From Curtobacterium sp. Leaf183 (GTDB lineage Bacteria > Actinomycetota > Actinomycetes > Actinomycetales > Microbacteriaceae), in the NCBI RefSeq assembly GCF_001424385.1, contig NZ_LMPO01000001.1:122014-186013 (forward strand): a DNA stretch of 64,000 nucleotides, in the 5' to 3' direction. Shown here piece after piece: positions 19,732 to 27,505 of the stretch. A model generated the notes under the pieces. That model made no database searches. It saw only the letters and a program-made list of their open reading frames with translations, and had not been told where the DNA came from. The translations under genes were made by a program, and so were the position numbers. Every line of letters begins with the position of its first letter. The stretch's first letter is position 1.

Positions 19732-21169
19732 GCGCCGGGCTGCTGCCGGACGCTCCCGGGCTGAGCGCCGGGCTGCTGCCGGGCGCTTCCGGCAGCGCGG
19801 ACTCGGCGAGCGCCTGTTCCTGCTCCTCCTCGGCCCGGTCACCGTCGCGGTCCTGCTCTGGCGGTTCGTGTCCGCGGTCCCGCGCGTCCGGTTCGACGAC
19901 GCCGTGCTCTGCCTGCTCGACGTCGCGCCGCCGCGCACTCTCGGCGCACCGCTCTGGCCCGCGCACGCCTGGACGGCCGCCGCGTGTTCGCCGGCGGACG
20001 GCACCGCGACCGTCAGCAGTGCAGCCCTCCCGTTCCGGCTCGCCGAGCTGCTCACCCCGTTCGTGACCGGTGCCGCCGGGCTCGACGTCCGACTGGCCGC
20101 GGCGGTCATCGCCCTCGTGCTGGCCGTCGTGGTCGTCGCGGGGACCCTCGCCGTGCCCGGTCGGCTGGTGGTCCGCGTGGGCGCCGCCGTGCTCGCGGTC
20201 GGGGCGCTCGTCGACCCGTGGTCCGTGCGGACGCTGCTCGCTGCCGGGCCGGAGTCGGCTGCGCTGCTCGGCGCGGCCGCCACCGCCGTGTCGGCGGCCT
20301 GGCTGCCGCGGAGGCCCTTCGTCGCGACGGCCGCGATCACCGTGAGCACCGCCTCCTGGGTGACGGCGGCACCGACGCTGGCGTGGGTCGTCCTGCCCGT
20401 CGTCGCCGCGGTCGTCGCCGTCGTGGTCGTCCGCGCGACCGGGGTCGACCGTGTCGTCGGCCTGGCCGTCGCCGGCGCGGCGGTCGCCGCGCTCGCGACC
20501 AGCGCCTGGACCGGGGCGCACCTGGCGTCGCCGGACGACGGCGTCGACGCCAGGACCCGTCACGTCCAGGTGGTCGCGTCGGTCATCGGGTCCGACGCCG
20601 CGCGGGCGACGTTCGGGCTCGGACCCGGCAGTGGCGACGGCTCGATCCGGGACGGTGACCCCGACCCCGCGTTCGCCACCCTCGACGACCTCGACCTCGT
20701 CCGAGCGGCGGTCGTCCACCCGGCGACGACCGTCGTGCTCGCCGACCGCGCGGTCTCAGCACTGCTCGATCCCGACGTCGACTCCGCGGACACGGGTGCG
20801 TCGCCGGTCACCGTCGCCGCGGGCGCGCTCGCGAGCCTGCCGCTGCTGGCGCTCGGTCTCCACCTCGCGGTGGCGGCGTCGGCCGCGGCGCTCACCGTCC
20901 GTCGGCGGCTCGGCTCGCGCGCGTCGGGCGTCGGGATCGCGGCGCTGGTGATGACCTCGTCGTCGTGGCTCGTGTTCTGGGCCTGGGTCGTCACCGGGGA
21001 CCCGGCTGACCCGGTCCCGGCGGTCGTCTTCACCACGACGACCCTGGCGCTCGTCCCCCTGCTCCCCGTGCAGCTCGCCGTCCTGCTGCGCAGCGGCCCC
21101 GCCGTCGCCGGTCGCCAACGGCACCGTCGACTCGTCCTCACCACCGCACGGACAGGAGCACACCGATGA
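19694..21169 (+). CDS. Polytopic membrane protein of unknown function
   Basis: About 491 residues with an arginine-rich cytosolic N terminus and roughly ten membrane helices; a polar region around residues 285-365 (HLASPDDGVDARTRHVQ onward) is probably a large extracytoplasmic loop. The shape is that of GT-C glycosyltransferases or polymer flippases, but no catalytic aspartate pair could be assigned. It overlaps the end of the previous gene; GTG at 19694 has GGGGGTGAG upstream, and GTG at 19685 is the alternative. A 33-bp tandem duplication lies in its first codons. Its stop overlaps the 2-epimerase ATG. Confidence 0.75.
   Translation: MTIAPTSSSSRAERRAAAGRSRAERRAAAGRFRQRGLGERLFLLLLGPVTVAVLLWRFVSAVPRVRFDDAVLCLLDVAPPRTLGAPLWPAHAWTAAACSPADGTATVSSAALPFRLAELLTPFVTGAAGLDVRLAAAVIALVLAVVVVAGTLAVPGRLVVRVGAAVLAVGALVDPWSVRTLLAAGPESAALLGAAATAVSAAWLPRRPFVATAAITVSTASWVTAAPTLAWVVLPVVAAVVAVVVVRATGVDRVVGLAVAGAAVAALATSAWTGAHLASPDDGVDARTRHVQVVASVIGSDAARATFGLGPGSGDGSIRDGDPDPAFATLDDLDLVRAAVVHPATTVVLADRAVSALLDPDVDSADTGASPVTVAAGALASLPLLALGLHLAVAASAAALTVRRRLGSRASGVGIAALVMTSSSWLVFWAWVVTGDPADPVPAVVFTTTTLALVPLLPVQLAVLLRSGPAVAGRQRHRRLVLTTARTGAHR
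19721..19786 (+). repeat. 33-bp tandem duplication across a gene junction
   Basis: Two adjacent 33-base units, TCCCGGGCTGAGCGCCGGGC plus 13 more bases, differ at one position. The first copy contains the stop codon of the upstream gene. In the downstream frame the repeat encodes RAERRAAAGR twice. The length is a multiple of three. Confidence 0.9.
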
Positions 21170-22431
21170 CGTACCGCCCGCGAGTCCTCGTCGTCTACGG
21201 CACGCGGCCCGAGGCGGTGAAGGTCGCCCCCGTCGTCCTCGCCCTCCGCCAGGACCCCGACCTGCAGGCGCTCGTCGTGGACACCGGACAGCACCCCGAC
21301 CTCACCGCCGCGGTGCACGAGACCTTCGGCACCCACCCGGACTGCACCCTGTCGATCGCGCGACCGGGCCAGTCCGTCGGCGCGATCGCCGCACGGACGA
21401 TGACCGCGGTGGGGTCGCTCCTGGCCGAGTGGCGACCCGACCTCGTGCTCGTCCACGGCGACACGACCGCCGCGGCCGCCACGGCACTCGCCGCCCACTA
21501 CGCGCACCTCCCGGTCGCACACCTGGAGGCAGGACTCCGGTCGGGCGACCTGTGGTCCCCGTGGCCGGAGGAGGCGAACCGCAGCGTCATCGGTCGCCTG
21601 GCCGGGCTGCACCTGGCTCCGACCGCGACCGCGCGGGACAACCTGCTGCACGAGGGGGTGCCCGCCGAGCGCGTCGTCGTCACCGGCAACACGGTCGTCG
21701 ACGCGCTCCTCCACACCCTGGACCGGGCACGACCGAACCTGCCCGGACCGCTCGAGGAACGGGCCGCAGCGGCTCGTCAGGTCGTGCTGTTCACGGCGCA
21801 CCGCCGCGAGTCGTGGGGCGGCGGACTGGCCCGGGTGGCCGCTGGCCTGGCCGACGTCCTGGCTGACCGTCCGGACACCCTGCTGCTCGCCCCGCTCCAC
21901 CCCAACCCGGTGGTGCGTGACGCGGTCCTGCCCGAACTCGCCCGCGTGGCGTCCGCCGTGGTGACCGACCCGTTCGACCACCCCGCGTTCTGCCGGGCGA
22001 TGCAGCTGTCGACCGTCATCGTCACCGACTCCGGCGGGGTGCAGGAGGAGGCACCGTCGCTCGGGGTCCCGGTGCTGGTCACGCGCGACACCACCGAGCG
22101 CCCGGAAGCCGTCGCCGCCGGTGCCAACCGGCTCGTCGGCACCGAGCGTGCGGCCGTGGCGAGCGCGCTCCGCGAGGTCCTCGACGACCCGGGAGCACGT
22201 GCGCGGATGGCCGCCGTGGAGAACCCCTACGGCGACGGACACGCGGGACGGCGCGTCGTGCGGGCGATCCGGGAGTTCCTCGGGGTTCCCCCGCGCCACC
22301 GGCGACGCGACGACGACGTCCTGCACGACGACGTCCGGCGGCACGAGGACGTCCTGCACGACGACGTCCGGGACGCGGATGCGCGACACGACGACGCCCT
22401 CGGCGCCACGGCGGCGGTGGGCGTCGCGTGA
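21166..22431 (+). CDS. wecB: UDP-N-acetylglucosamine 2-epimerase (non-hydrolysing)
   Basis: 421 residues. It converts UDP-GlcNAc to UDP-ManNAc for envelope polysaccharide synthesis. The N-terminal GTRPEAVKVAPV (residues 12-23), VVDTGQHPDL, VHGDTTAA, AHLEAGLRSG, FTAHRRESWG and TDSGGVQEEAP are the family signatures. The catalytic domain ends near residue 380; the extra 40 residues are an Asp/His/Arg-rich tail with the repeat DVLHDDVR. The ATG overlaps the upstream stop (ATGA), and its own stop overlaps the sortase start (GTGA). Confidence 0.92.
   Translation: MTYRPRVLVVYGTRPEAVKVAPVVLALRQDPDLQALVVDTGQHPDLTAAVHETFGTHPDCTLSIARPGQSVGAIAARTMTAVGSLLAEWRPDLVLVHGDTTAAAATALAAHYAHLPVAHLEAGLRSGDLWSPWPEEANRSVIGRLAGLHLAPTATARDNLLHEGVPAERVVVTGNTVVDALLHTLDRARPNLPGPLEERAAAARQVVLFTAHRRESWGGGLARVAAGLADVLADRPDTLLLAPLHPNPVVRDAVLPELARVASAVVTDPFDHPAFCRAMQLSTVIVTDSGGVQEEAPSLGVPVLVTRDTTERPEAVAAGANRLVGTERAAVASALREVLDDPGARARMAAVENPYGDGHAGRRVVRAIREFLGVPPRHRRRDDDVLHDDVRRHEDVLHDDVRDADARHDDALGATAAVGVA
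22315..22370 (+). repeat. 23-bp direct repeat with 33-bp period in the 2-epimerase tail
   Basis: GACGTCCTGCACGACGACGT plus CCG occurs at 22315-22337 and 22348-22370, with a decayed third copy after it. It encodes DVLHDDVR twice, in frame, beyond the conserved enzyme. Confidence 0.85.
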
Positions 22432-23057
22432 GGGCCCTGCCGGCCGCAGTCCTGGGCGTGCTCGCGGTCGCCGCCATGGCCGCGGGCGTGGTCAGCCTGC
22501 AGACGCCGGCCCCGGACCCCGGTGCCGGGGTGGCTCGTGACCTCGACGGCCGTCCGGTGGTCGGCGCTCCACCCGCGACGGTGGCCCCCACCACGTCGAC
22601 GACCGCGGGGACCGTGGGCAGCGGGGGCGACCGGCTGGTCGTGCCGGCGGTCGGGCTCGACGTCCCCCTCGACACGATGCAGGTCCGGCACGGCGTCGTC
22701 GACCCGCCGGGCTTCGCCGCCGCGTACGAGGTGCAGGGCCTGACGACCGACGTGCCCTCGGCCACCGGGACCTACATCGCCATGCACGCGCTGCGCGGCG
22801 GGGGCCGTGCACCCGGGAACGCCCTCTGGGACACGGACGCCGGACGCCCCCGCATCGCGATCGGCGACACCGTCAGTGTTGACGGTGCATCGTGGCGCGT
22901 CACCGGCATCGGCACCCCGACGAAGCAGTCCGTGCCCGGGAGCGACCGGCTCTGGTCGACGACGCCCGACGAACTCGTGCTGCTGACGTGCCTGGAGACC
23001 CCCGACGGACGTCCCTCCACCCGGAACGTCGTCGTCACGGCGGAGCCTGCGGGCTGA
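22428..23057 (+). CDS. Sortase (class F-like)
   Basis: 209 residues. A signal-anchor helix (about 5-25) and a Pro/Thr-rich linker (25-65) lead to a sortase beta-barrel. The catalytic triad is visible: H120 in IAMHALRGG, C188 in LLTCLE, and an arginine in RPSTRNVVV (R199). Substrate recognition cannot be predicted, and no LPXTG protein occurs in the window. It is the last gene of the coupled cluster and ends just before a convergent gene. Two cysteine transpeptidase-type enzymes, this and the exosortase, in one operon is unusual. Confidence 0.88.
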   Translation: MRALPAAVLGVLAVAAMAAGVVSLQTPAPDPGAGVARDLDGRPVVGAPPATVAPTTSTTAGTVGSGGDRLVVPAVGLDVPLDTMQVRHGVVDPPGFAAAYEVQGLTTDVPSATGTYIAMHALRGGGRAPGNALWDTDAGRPRIAIGDTVSVDGASWRVTGIGTPTKQSVPGSDRLWSTTPDELVLLTCLETPDGRPSTRNVVVTAEPAG

Positions 23058-23070
23058 ACCCGGTCCGGCG

Positions 23071-25134
23071 TCAGCGGCGTCGGCGCAGCGTCGAGAAGAT
23101 CCCCTGCACCACCTCTTTCGCGATGCTGCCCCCGAGGCCGCCACCGAGCAGGTCGGACAGCGGGTCCGTCGGCCGACGCCTCGACGTCGTCCGGGTGCCC
23201 GAGCGCGACGAGCCGCGCGACCGACGGGCCTCGGCGGCACGTTCCGCCTGCTCGAACTCCCGCTGCGTCCGCTCGTACTCGCGCTGCGCCGTCGCGTGCT
23301 CGCGTGCCTCGCGCTTCGCGTCGGCGGCCGCCTGCTTCGCCGCGGCGGCGGCCGCGCGTGCGGCCTCCTTCTCCGCGTCCGCGGCGGCGGCCTCGGCCGC
23401 CTCGTGTGCGTCCGCGGCTGCTGCCTGCGCAGCGGCTGCCTCCATGCGGCGGGCGAGCATCTCGTGGGCCGAGTCGGGGTCGACGCGGGTGCCGTAGGCG
23501 GCGAGCAGCGGGGACGCGGTGACCCGGGCCTCCAGGTCGGCCGACGGCATCGGCTCCATCGATCCACGCGGCGCGCGCAAGCGGGTCCACGCGACCGGGG
23601 TCGGCGCGCCCTTCTCGTTCATCACCGTGACGATGGCCTCACCCGTGGCGAGTGAGGTGAGGACCTCGCCGAGGTCGTAGTCGCTGGTCGGGTAGGTCGA
23701 CACCGTCGCACGCAGGGCCTTCGCGTCGTCCGGGGTGTGCGCCCGCAGCTGGTGCTGCACGCGGGAGCCGAGCTGCGCCAGGACGTCGTTCGGCACGTCC
23801 TTCGGGGTCTGCGTCACGAAGAAGATGCCGACCCCCTTCGACCGGATCAGCCGCACGGTGCGCACGATCTGCTCGAGGAAGTCCTTCGACGCACCGGTGA
23901 AGAGCAGGTGCGCCTCGTCGAAGAAGAACACGAGCTTCGGCTTGTCCTGGTCGCCGACCTCGGGCAGCTCGTTGAACAGGTCCGCGAGCAGCCACATCAG
24001 GAAGGTCGAGAACACCTCGGGCTGGTCCTGCACGCCGGGGACCTCGAGGAGGCTGACGATCCCGCGCCCGTCCGCCGTCGTCCGGAGGAAGACCTGCGTG
24101 TCGATCTCCGGCTCGCCGAAGAACCGGTCGGCACCCCGGTCGGCGAAGGTGATGAGCTCGCGGAGGATGACCCCGACCGTCTGCTTCGACAGCCCGCCGA
24201 GGTCGGCCAGTTCCGGCTTGCCCTCGTCGCTCACCAGGAAGGTCAGGACGCTCCGCAGGTCCGTGAGGTCGACGAGCGGCAGTCCGGCCTGTTCGGCGTA
24301 GTGGAACACCAGACCGAGCGAGGACTCCTGGGTGGCGTTGAGGCCGAGGGCCTTCGCGAGCAGCAGGGGCCCGAAGCCCGACACCGTCGCACGGATCGGC
24401 ACGCCGGAGCCCTGGCCGCCGAGCGAGTAGAACTCGGCCTCGCTGGCGGCGGGGGTCCAGTCCTGGCCGATCCCGGCCGTGCGCGCCAGGAGCTTGTCGC
24501 TGCTCGTCCCCGCGACCGCCAGCCCGGACAGGTCGCCCTTGATGTCGGCGGCGAACACCGGCACGCCGTTCGCCGCGATCTGCTCCGCGAGGACCTGCAG
24601 CGTGCGGGTCTTGCCCGTCCCGGTGGCACCGGCGACGAGCCCGTGGCGGTTGAGCATGCCGAGCGGGATGCGCACCTGGACGTCGGGCAGGGCGGCGCCG
24701 TTGACCAGGGCGCCGAGCTCCAGCGCGCTGCCGTCGACGGCGTACCCGTCGCGGATCGCGGCGATCGCGGCGTCGTCGAGCGGACCGACGGGAGGCTCGG
24801 TGCCGGTCGGCGTCGCAGCCGTCGGGCCCGGGGTGGGCGCGTCCGGGGCCGCGGGCGCGTCCGGTGCGGGTGGTGCGTCCGGCGTGGGCGGCGCTGGCGG
24901 CGCTTCCGGTGCGTCCGGCGCGGGTGGTGCGGGTGGTGCGTCCGGCGCGGGCGGTGCGTCCGGCGCCGGCGGCGCTTCCGGTGCGGGGGTCGCCGGGGTC
25001 GGAGCTGCCTGGGCCAGCGCCGCGGCGAGCTCCTCGGCGCGGGCGACTGCTTCGTCGGCCAGTCGTCGTGCCTCGTCAGCCGCTGCCCGTGCCGCCTCGG
25101 CCGCCGCTCGTGCCTGCTCCACCGCGTCGCTCAT
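23071..25134 (-). CDS. HerA-like helicase / DUF853 ATPase
   Basis: 687 residues. Walker A GATGTGKT is at residues 169-176 and Walker B is LVFFFDEAH; an arginine-finger region follows near RSKGVGIFFVTQTPKD. This is the DUF853 (YjgR-like) group of HerA-type ATPases, whose role is unknown. Residues 1-42 form an Ala/Glu coiled coil, 43-112 are proline-alanine-aspartate repeats, and 555-650 form a second Ala-rich charged coiled coil. It converges with the sortase gene, 13 bases apart. TAGGCT lies six bases before the ATG, so the mRNA may be leaderless. Confidence 0.88.
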   Translation of the reverse strand: MSDAVEQARAAAEAARAAADEARRLADEAVARAEELAAALAQAAPTPATPAPEAPPAPDAPPAPDAPPAPPAPDAPEAPPAPPTPDAPPAPDAPAAPDAPTPGPTAATPTGTEPPVGPLDDAAIAAIRDGYAVDGSALELGALVNGAALPDVQVRIPLGMLNRHGLVAGATGTGKTRTLQVLAEQIAANGVPVFAADIKGDLSGLAVAGTSSDKLLARTAGIGQDWTPAASEAEFYSLGGQGSGVPIRATVSGFGPLLLAKALGLNATQESSLGLVFHYAEQAGLPLVDLTDLRSVLTFLVSDEGKPELADLGGLSKQTVGVILRELITFADRGADRFFGEPEIDTQVFLRTTADGRGIVSLLEVPGVQDQPEVFSTFLMWLLADLFNELPEVGDQDKPKLVFFFDEAHLLFTGASKDFLEQIVRTVRLIRSKGVGIFFVTQTPKDVPNDVLAQLGSRVQHQLRAHTPDDAKALRATVSTYPTSDYDLGEVLTSLATGEAIVTVMNEKGAPTPVAWTRLRAPRGSMEPMPSADLEARVTASPLLAAYGTRVDPDSAHEMLARRMEAAAAQAAAADAHEAAEAAAADAEKEAARAAAAAAKQAAADAKREAREHATAQREYERTQREFEQAERAAEARRSRGSSRSGTRTTSRRRPTDPLSDLLGGGLGGSIAKEVVQGIFSTLRRRR

Positions 25135-25140
25135 GCGCTC

Positions 25141-25146
25141 AGCCTA
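25141..25146 (-). promoter_or_regulatory. Candidate -10 box of the HerA-like gene (leaderless type)
   Basis: TAGGCT on the minus strand with six bases to the ATG at 25134. Confidence 0.4.
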
Positions 25147-25192
25147 GGGACGGACCCGGCTCTGCGCCCGGCTCGTGTCGCGAGCGATCCGG

Positions 25193-25334
25193 ATGCGTCC
25201 GCATCAGACGACACCGCACGCGTCGAACGATCTCTGCCGTGTCGGAACATGCACACGCACCCGATGCGTCCGCATCAGCCGACACCGCACGCGTCGAACC
25301 ACCTCTGCCGTGTCGGAACACGCACACGCACCCG
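25193..25334. repeat. 71-bp tandem repeat, two copies, intergenic
   Basis: Two adjacent 71-base units start ATGCGTCCGCATCAG and end CACACGCACCCG, differing at a handful of positions. Each unit contains the dyad GATGCGTCCGCATC and a longer stem CCGACAC/GTGTCGG (intact in copy two, one change in copy one). The pair lies between the HerA-like gene and the end of the efflux gene; it could act as terminator of the latter. Confidence 0.85.
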
Positions 25335-25359
25335 CAGCACGCGCGTCCCGCGCAGCGCC

Positions 25360-26616
25360 TCAGTGCGTCAGTGCCGGCACCGACCTCGGCCGCACCACGA
25401 ACCACAGCAGCAGGACCGCCACGGCGGCGGTGCTGGCCATCACCGCGGCCATCGGTGCCGCCTGCGTGATCCCGAGCAAGCCGACGATCGGCGAGATCAG
25501 CCCGGCGACACCGAAGTTCAGCGCGCCGAGGACCGAGGCCGCCGTCCCCGCTTCTTTCCCGTGGGAGGCGAGACCGATGACCTGTACGAGCGGGAACGAG
25601 AAGCCGCACGCCGCGATGAAGAACCACAGCGGCACGAGGACCCCGACGAGCCCGGCACCGAGCAGGTCGAGCACGATGATCGCGGTCGAGGCCAGCAACA
25701 GCGTCGCCGTCGAGCACGCCAGGATCCACTGCGGGCCGACGCGCTGCGCGAGTCGCGCCGAGATCTGCACGCCGAGGACGACCCCGATCGAGTTCACCGC
25801 GAACAGCAGCCCGTACTGCTGCGCGTTCAGCCCGTACACGCCCTGGAACAGGAACGGCGACGCGCTGAGGTACGAGAACAGCCCGCTGAACACCATCGCA
25901 CCGATGAGCGCCACGCCGACGAAGATCCGGTCCGTGAACAGCGCGCGGTAGCGCTGGCGCATCGTGGAGTGTCCGGCCTCTTGGCGGCGGGCCGGCGGCA
26001 GGGTCTCGACGATGAGCAGGATCGACGCGATCACCACCGCCAGGCCGTAGCAGGCCAGGAACACGAAGATGCCGCGCCAGCTGGTGAACCGGAGCATCTG
26101 CGACCCGATGAGCGGGGCGAGGATCGGCGCGAGCCCGTTCACCATCGCCAGCCGCGAGAGCATGCGCACGAGGGGCTTGCCGCCGAACAGGTCGCGGACC
26201 GTGGCCATCGCGACGACACCGCCGGCCGCGGCACCCATCCCCTGCAGGACGCGGAACAGCCCCAGCAGCTCGATGTCCGGCGCGGTCGCGGCACCGATGG
26301 ACGCGGCGATGTGCACCGTCGTCGCGATGATGAGCGGGAGCCGACGACCGACCTTGTCGCTCCAGGGACCGACGAGCAGCTGCCCGGCGGCGAAGCCGAG
26401 CGTGGTGGCCGTCAGCGTGAGCTGGACCGCCCCGTCGGTGACGCCGAACTGCTCCTTCAGCGAGGGGAACGCCGGCAGGTAGAGGTCGATCGTGAACGGC
26501 CCGAGCGCGGTCAGGGCACCGAGGACGAAGACGTAGACGAGGCGCTGGGCGCGGGTCAGGGAGTCCCCGGGGTGCAGGATGACCCGGATCGAACCGGTGG
26601 TCGCAGGCGCGGTCAC
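25360..26616 (-). CDS. Bcr/CflA-family MFS multidrug efflux transporter
   Basis: 418 residues with 12 predicted membrane helices. The family signature GPFTIDLYLPAFPSL follows the first helix; PWSDKVGRRLPL is the loop 2-3 motif; LGMGAAAG is replaced by LQGMGAAAGGV in helix 5 as in drug:proton antiporters. I start at GTG 26616, with AAGGA seven bases upstream; longer in-frame sequence lacks such a site. It is divergent from a TetR regulator across a region rich in palindromes, so substrate-responsive control is likely. Substrates are unknown. Confidence 0.9.
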   Translation of the reverse strand: MTAPATTGSIRVILHPGDSLTRAQRLVYVFVLGALTALGPFTIDLYLPAFPSLKEQFGVTDGAVQLTLTATTLGFAAGQLLVGPWSDKVGRRLPLIIATTVHIAASIGAATAPDIELLGLFRVLQGMGAAAGGVVAMATVRDLFGGKPLVRMLSRLAMVNGLAPILAPLIGSQMLRFTSWRGIFVFLACYGLAVVIASILLIVETLPPARRQEAGHSTMRQRYRALFTDRIFVGVALIGAMVFSGLFSYLSASPFLFQGVYGLNAQQYGLLFAVNSIGVVLGVQISARLAQRVGPQWILACSTATLLLASTAIIVLDLLGAGLVGVLVPLWFFIAACGFSFPLVQVIGLASHGKEAGTAASVLGALNFGVAGLISPIVGLLGITQAAPMAAVMASTAAVAVLLLWFVVRPRSVPALTH

Positions 26617-26741
26617 AGCAGTGTCCTTCGGCGGTGAGGGGCGGTCGGCGGAGCGGCGTCGGCGTCGATCGAAACGATTCGGCCGTGGAACCATCCTAGG
26701 ACCGACGCCGGGCATCGCGACACCCGCTGCCGGTCGTTGCC

Positions 26742-26799
26742 GCGTGTCGAGCGACACGACGAACGGCCCGGACTCCGGGCTGCGGTACCGTCGTACCGC
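26742..26799. promoter_or_regulatory. Three palindromes between efflux pump and TetR genes (candidate operators)
   Basis: CGTGTCG-AG-CGACACG (about 26741-26757), GCCCGGA-C-TCCGGGC (26766-26780) and GCGGTAC-CGTC-GTACCGC (26782-26799) are each perfect dyads. The last is 42 bases before the TetR start and has the size of a TetR operator. Confidence 0.6.
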
Positions 26800-26840
26800 C
26801 CGGGAGCCCCCGGGTCAGCACGGAAGAGGGGGTGCGCGTC

Positions 26841-27422
26841 ATGGTCGACGCTCGGATCCTGCACACGACGGCAGCCCTGCGCGAGGCCATCCTGCGTCTC
26901 GCGGCGGGCCGACCCGTCTCCGAGATCACCGTCGCCGACGTCACCCGCGCCGCCGGGATCAACCGTGCGACGTTCTACTCCCACGCGGTCTCACCCGGCT
27001 CGCTGCTCGCGGACGTCCTGACGCCCGAGCTCGACGAGATCCGCGCCGAGGACTCCGATGCGCGGCGCGTGGCTGCCGAGCGTGGTGCCGGCCGGGACGA
27101 ACTCGCCGCGATCACCCGTCGCGGGATCAACGCCGTCGTCGAGCACGTGGTCACGCACCGGGAGATCTACCTGCGGGCGCTGCCCGACGCGAACGACGCC
27201 TCGTTGCACCGGTTGCTCGTCGAGCACTTCACCGTCTCGAGCGCGATCCACATCCGCGAGCTCGACCCCGCCACCCGGCCCGAGCTGCTCGACGACGTCG
27301 CCGCGGGCTTCGTCGCGCAGGGCTTCGTCGGCGCGATCGAGGCGTGGCTCGCCGGTCCCCGGCGGTCCCGCAAGGCGCTCGTCGACACGATCACGCAGTC
27401 GTTCCCGGCCTGGTGGAGCTGA
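26841..27422 (+). CDS. TetR/AcrR-family transcriptional regulator
   Basis: About 193 residues. The N-terminal helix-turn-helix is clear: LRLAAGRPVSEITVADVTRAAGINRATFYSH, here residues 18-48. The C-terminal part resembles the TetR ligand-binding fold and contains DALVDTITQSFPAWW-like ending. I start at ATG 26841, eight bases after GAGGGGG; GTG 26832 is the alternative. Divergent to the efflux gene, it most likely represses that gene and itself through the palindromes between them. Confidence 0.9.
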   Translation: MVDARILHTTAALREAILRLAAGRPVSEITVADVTRAAGINRATFYSHAVSPGSLLADVLTPELDEIRAEDSDARRVAAERGAGRDELAAITRRGINAVVEHVVTHREIYLRALPDANDASLHRLLVEHFTVSSAIHIRELDPATRPELLDDVAAGFVAQGFVGAIEAWLAGPRRSRKALVDTITQSFPAWWS

Positions 27423-27450
27423 CGCGACGCCCGAGACCGTCACACCGACG

Positions 27451-27490
27451 GACGGGAGGCCCGGTGCCAGCTGGCACCGGGCCTCCCGTC
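27451..27490. terminator. Perfect 20+20 bidirectional terminator of the GGACGGGAGGC family
   Basis: GACGGGAGGCCCGGTGCCAG is followed immediately by its exact reverse complement. It separates the convergent TetR and protease genes. It is the most symmetric member of the family and has no unpaired loop bases of its own. Confidence 0.8.
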
Positions 27491-27505
27491 GTTCAGGTGG
27501 TCACG

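Noticed and set aside
22227-23567. Minus-strand frame over sortase and HerA-like genes
   Set aside because: Antisense shadow; crosses the convergent stop codons of both real genes.
25193-25334. CRISPR-like or transposon ends
   Set aside because: Direct adjacent copies without spacers, no transposase and no target duplication.
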